Assembly (NCBI GenBank): GCA_964030475.1
Contig: CAXIPT010000040.1
Coordinates: 1 to 64,000 of the forward strand
DNA from: Tethya wilhelma
Lineage: Eukaryota > Porifera > Demospongiae > Tethyida > Tethyidae
Length of the DNA stretch: 64,000 nucleotides
Reading direction: 5' to 3'
Each line of letters begins with the position of its first letter. Position 1 is the stretch's first letter. The translations under genes and the position numbers were made by a program. Of the stretch, positions 61,150-64,000 are shown one piece after another. The notes under the pieces were generated by a model. That model searched no databases. It was not told the DNA's origin and was given only the letters and a program-made list of their open reading frames with translations.

Positions 61150-62147
61150 GCTTGATACTGAAGTGAAACACACATCTCAGTCATTTGGAGGCAGGAGCTG
61201 TATCATAAGATTTACTTGTCTTTCTATATGTTATGATAGTCAAAGTCCTGATTCATCTCTTAAGAAGAGCAACCAGGTATCACAAAAAAGTTCCAGGCAA
61301 CTTCAGTGCATTTAATTCCAAATAACGCACACTTTTGTGTGTGGAAAGGTCGTCAATCATGAATAATGAATTATTCATGAGTGTAGATTAATGGCGGCCA
61401 TATGGAGGAGGTGCTTTCCGCCTTGTATCAATGAGAGGCGCTAAAAACCGATGGCAAAAGCGACTGTACCGGAAAAAACCAAGTTCGTTCGTTCAAGAAT
61501 CAGCTTCTAAAAGTGAATAGTCTCTGAGAAAGGTTGAGCCAAGATAGAAAAAGAAGAAGAAGAAGAAAAATAAGAAGAAGATGGAGAAAATTGGAGGTTT
61601 GACATATTTGTGTTTGTTACTTTAGCGATGTTTTTAGGCCATGTTTTTGGGCTCATTAGAAAGAGAAAGAGCTAAATAGTAGCTTTAGAAGCCTTTTAGT
61701 GCTAAGCGCTCAGTTTTTGCAGAGTTATTCGCGTGAATATTTGTATGGGCCCAGGGGCGTAGCTAGCATTGGGCTCGAGGGGCTCGAGCCCCCCCTTTCT
61801 TGCTGACCGGAAGTAAAATCATTACCAATTATTAGTAAATTTCTATTGTAAACGATGCCTTTGTCAGCAGTAAGCCTATACAAAATAGTTGGCTGACACT
61901 TCTTACATTGCTAGCTGTCGTTTCTGCCGTTTTCCAAGCTACCAGCTTCTTGAATCGCTCGGAATTGCTGGACTGCGCGATAGCAAAGAAGGGTCAAAGG
62001 TCGGGAAGTCGATCACGTGCACTAATTAGTGGGCGTGGCACCCTAAAATTTTCGCGCGCTTCACGCGCAGAAAACATTCAGCGCCCCCTTCTTTGCAATC
62101 CTGGCTACGCCCCTGGGGCCATCCATGCCATTCCTGTGTACCCAGAC
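61150..62147. repeat. ~650-bp dispersed repeat, copy 3, interrupted
   Basis: From GATACTGAAGTGAAACACAC to TACCCAG, like 44521-45200, with a 364-bp insertion at 61752-62115. GAA runs near 61555-61580. Confidence 0.75.
61752..62115. mobile_element. CAGGGGCGTAG-ended 364-bp element inside the 650-bp repeat
   Basis: Starts CAGGGGCGTAGCTAGCATTG and ends inverted CAGGGGCGTAGCCAGGATTG. GGGCC occurs immediately on both sides (61747-61751, 62116-62120). Sister repeats at 45145 and 47905 show the uninterrupted GGGCCATCCGTGCC. CAGGGGCGTAGCC ends are common among short non-autonomous DNA transposons. A 5-bp duplication is not typical of hAT (8 bp), so I leave it unassigned. Confidence 0.78.
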
Positions 62148-62392
62148 CTTGCTGGACATTTGAGCCATTACGGTGACCAGGGTGCTTTTGGGGCACTTGC
62201 GCGATGATACACTCGTTGGGCTTCTGGGAGAATACAACAAATGGAAGTGAATGTGTCGCACCCAGCTTACTGTCATGTTCGCTGTCAGATGAAGCCTTCT
62301 ATGAAGCAGGGTTTGTACACTGTGTACATGCTTTGAGGAGAGAAGGAGAACAAGCAACCAATTGCTCAGCTACTTGTAAATGTACTGCAGGG
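62148..62392 (+). pseudogene. Degenerate SWIM exon of the second YqaJ-lineage gene
   Basis: In one frame: GAFGALAR-stop-YTRWASGRIQQMEVN, then SHPAYCHVRCQMKPSMKQG and LYTVYM. In the next frame: ATCKCTAG followed by a GTATGT donor. This parallels GAFRALQRGYTHWASGRL, PEYCHVRCIMTPSMKAG and ATCECAAG in exon 3 of the intact gene at 39608-39869. An in-frame TGA replaces a Gly codon, a second TGA follows VYML, and a frameshift precedes the Cys-x-Cys half of the zinc finger. It is clearly a pseudogene. Confidence 0.8.
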
Positions 62393-62645
62393 TATGTTTA
62401 TCATTTTTTTAACATATACATCACACACATGTACACTCTCTCTCACACACACATAATCATTAAATTTAATGAAAATTTTTGTGCTTACATGCATCTGGCC
62501 TATTGTCACACATGTTTGTTTACTAGTATTTCCTATGATGGGTTAATGAAACCAAATACATGATTGTTTTGAACTTTTCATGCATTTTGGTCATTTCTAT
62601 GCATGATCATTCTATTTCATACCCACCTGCTAACCTTACACTCAA
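62393..62645. other. Non-coding stretch after the degenerate exon
   Basis: Probably the decayed intron. Contains a CTCTCTCACACACACA run (about 62437). No following exon with YqaJ motifs is visible. Confidence 0.5.
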
Positions 62646-62845
62646 GTTTATAAGTACTTACTTGCTTTTTGTCTTCTTCTTGATTTATCTCTTGGCTTTC
62701 TTCTTCTTTTGCAGTACTTGGAAGAAATTTTTAACGAGGCTTCTTTATAGGTAATTACTTGCTTATTGTCTTCTTCTTGAGTTAGCTTTTGACTTTCTTC
62801 TTTCTTTGCAGGACTTGGAAAAAATTTTTAAGGGGCGCTTCATCA
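62646..62845. repeat. Tandem duplication of a ~105-bp unit
   Basis: ACTTGCTTTTTGTCTTCTTC ... TTTGCAG, ACTTGGAAGAAATTTTTAAC is repeated as ACTTGCTTATTGTCTTCTTC ... TTTGCAG, ACTTGGAAAAAATTTTTAAG. Each copy has a pyrimidine-rich tract, a TTTGCAG acceptor-like site and, in the first, a GTAATT after 30 bases. It resembles a duplicated mini-exon but has no demonstrable coding frame. Confidence 0.55.
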
Positions 62846-62865
62846 GTATGCAAATATTCTACTAC

Positions 62866-63127
62866 AAACTCGTTTCACTACAATGTGCAACATGAATAAT
62901 TATGACACAGAGAGTATATGGAGTGATTGTAGTACACCATAGCAACATATTCATTGACATTTTTTGCATAATAACTGTATTGAGCGATCGGTTTTTAAAG
63001 GCTATATCTAACCTAGCCGAATCAAATTTTGTTTTCCGCATCAACTTATGACGTAATTGCAAAAGAAACAATAATCGTGATTTTACTGGCGAATACATCT
63101 GGTCTGTTTTCCAAAATTGGGGTACAT
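62866..63127. mobile_element. Diverged end of a GTGACC-type element
   Basis: The right terminus ACATCTGGTCTGTTTTCCAA followed by AATTGGGGTACAT resembles the GTGACC family end. The preceding sequence (AGTATATGGAGT, CATAGCAACATATTCATTGA) parallels 50365-50410. Only ~260 bp remain. Confidence 0.5.
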
Positions 63128-63397
63128 ATTTTGCCTTGAAAACATTTTCTAGCACAAAAAAAAACATTTTTTTAAAAATGTATTTTTTTAGCACATTCTC
63201 TCGATGTAATAAACAACAACGATTGAAAAGCAAAGTTTTCCACTGTACAGAAAAAGAACAATCTTCTTGAGTGACTATAGACTTATAAAATTTTCTAAGA
63301 TCAAAAACTACACTTTTGACAAAATTGTTTGCATTGCCTACACATTTGTGACAATTTAGTTTTTTTAAAACAGAACATTCTCTAGATGTAAAATAAA
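63128..63397 (-). repeat. ~215-bp satellite, diverged reverse fragment
   Basis: About 1.3 strongly diverged units (ACATTTTCTAGCACAAAAAA, TTATAAAATTTTCTAAGATC). Confidence 0.8.
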
Positions 63398-64000
63398 TTG
63401 TGACCTGTCAAGCGAAAACCTGACGTTTGGGAAATTATTGTTTTTCGAGTAAAATGCAGTTTTAATTCACGTTTTTGTGCAAAAAATTTTTTACTGCAGG
63501 ATTGGGTTGCGCTACATTTCAGCATGCTACACGCAAAATTTGAGGGGTGGAGCTGCTTCAGTTGCAGAGATATAGACAGTAATACCAGCCTAGTTCTTTT
63601 CTATTTAGTTGCTAACATGGAGAACATTTGCTATGCTGTGCAACAGACCATAGCGAATATTAATGAGATAGGCAGCTACTGTTAAAATGAATTATTGTTC
63701 AGTGTTATTTCTGCTTTATAGGCTTTTGTTCACAGAATTTCGGTACAGCACATACACAGAGAGATCAGCTAAAGCTTCTGATAATTCAAGCGCCCACATA
63801 AAGCAGCTTTGGTGTTGCCTCACCCTGTACGTGATCGCATACAGGTTATTTTGAGGCTTATCTTAGTTCCTAGAACTTACTCTACCTAGAATCTAGCACT
63901 TTACTAGCAAGCGCTTACCTCCACGAGTCCAGTAGCCTTTTCTTGGGTCTACTTTCCTAGCTACTCGCTTCTCACTAAATAATTAAACTGGCCACGTGGC
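63398..64000. mobile_element. TTGTGA-ended element, copy 2, runs off the window
   Basis: TTGTGACCTGTCAAGCGAAA, then sequence matching 11735-12300 in order, including TTTGAGGGGTGGAGCTGCTT and GCACTTTACTAGCAAGCGCT-like parts, to CCACGTGGC at the window end. The left end is closer to the inverted right end of copy 1 than to its left end. Confidence 0.7.

Noticed and set aside
61908..62207. 99-codon open frame on +
   Set aside because: It runs from the middle of the CAGGGGCGTAG element across its end into the SWIM pseudoexon, so it joins unrelated sequences.

Overview
The window looks like a repeat-dominated, AT-rich region of an invertebrate nuclear genome. Genes are intron-containing, with short introns and GT/AG junctions that keep frame. 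There is no bacterial-type gene packing. The content (a type I membrane protein with a Thr-rich stalk, a HECT ligase gene with a short C-lobe exon, a THAP/YqaJ DNA transposon, P2X7-tail-like exons) would fit an early-branching animal such as a sponge. That placement is an inference from gene style only. Two single N characters (2981, 14874) mark joins that the sequence itself does not verify.

Layout. 1-1375: transposon end plus a small inverted-repeat element. 1500-2950: three exons of a membrane protein gene on +. 2982-14873: blocks of a ~215-bp satellite in forward orientation, interrupted by three DNA-transposon insertions (4731-10051, 11703-12574, 13786-14402). 14875-20840: a HECT-type E3 ligase gene on -, with a 1.3-kb piece containing two of its exons present twice, almost identical. 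21005-21470: a minisatellite. 21495-35997: the same satellite, mostly reverse-oriented, with a higher-order period near 2.7-2.9 kb. 36000-41030: a complete two-gene DNA transposon (THAP-DDE transposase on +, SWIM/YqaJ nuclease gene on -), apparently intact. 41033-64000: more satellite with many orientation switches, studded with MITE-like elements, decayed exons of a second SWIM/YqaJ gene lineage, and near-identical inverted segments.

The satellite acts as a natural insertion recorder. Because its consensus is present dozens of times, empty sites can be read directly and target-site duplications inferred: AT for the two-gene transposon, ATAT/ATAT/ATTT for a ~1.05-kb GTGACC-ended family, AGTT for the CAGTGTACAC-ended element, and TTAA for several MITE families. 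Host-type coding sequence is limited to the membrane protein and HECT genes. Everything else recognisable is transposon coding sequence or its remains.
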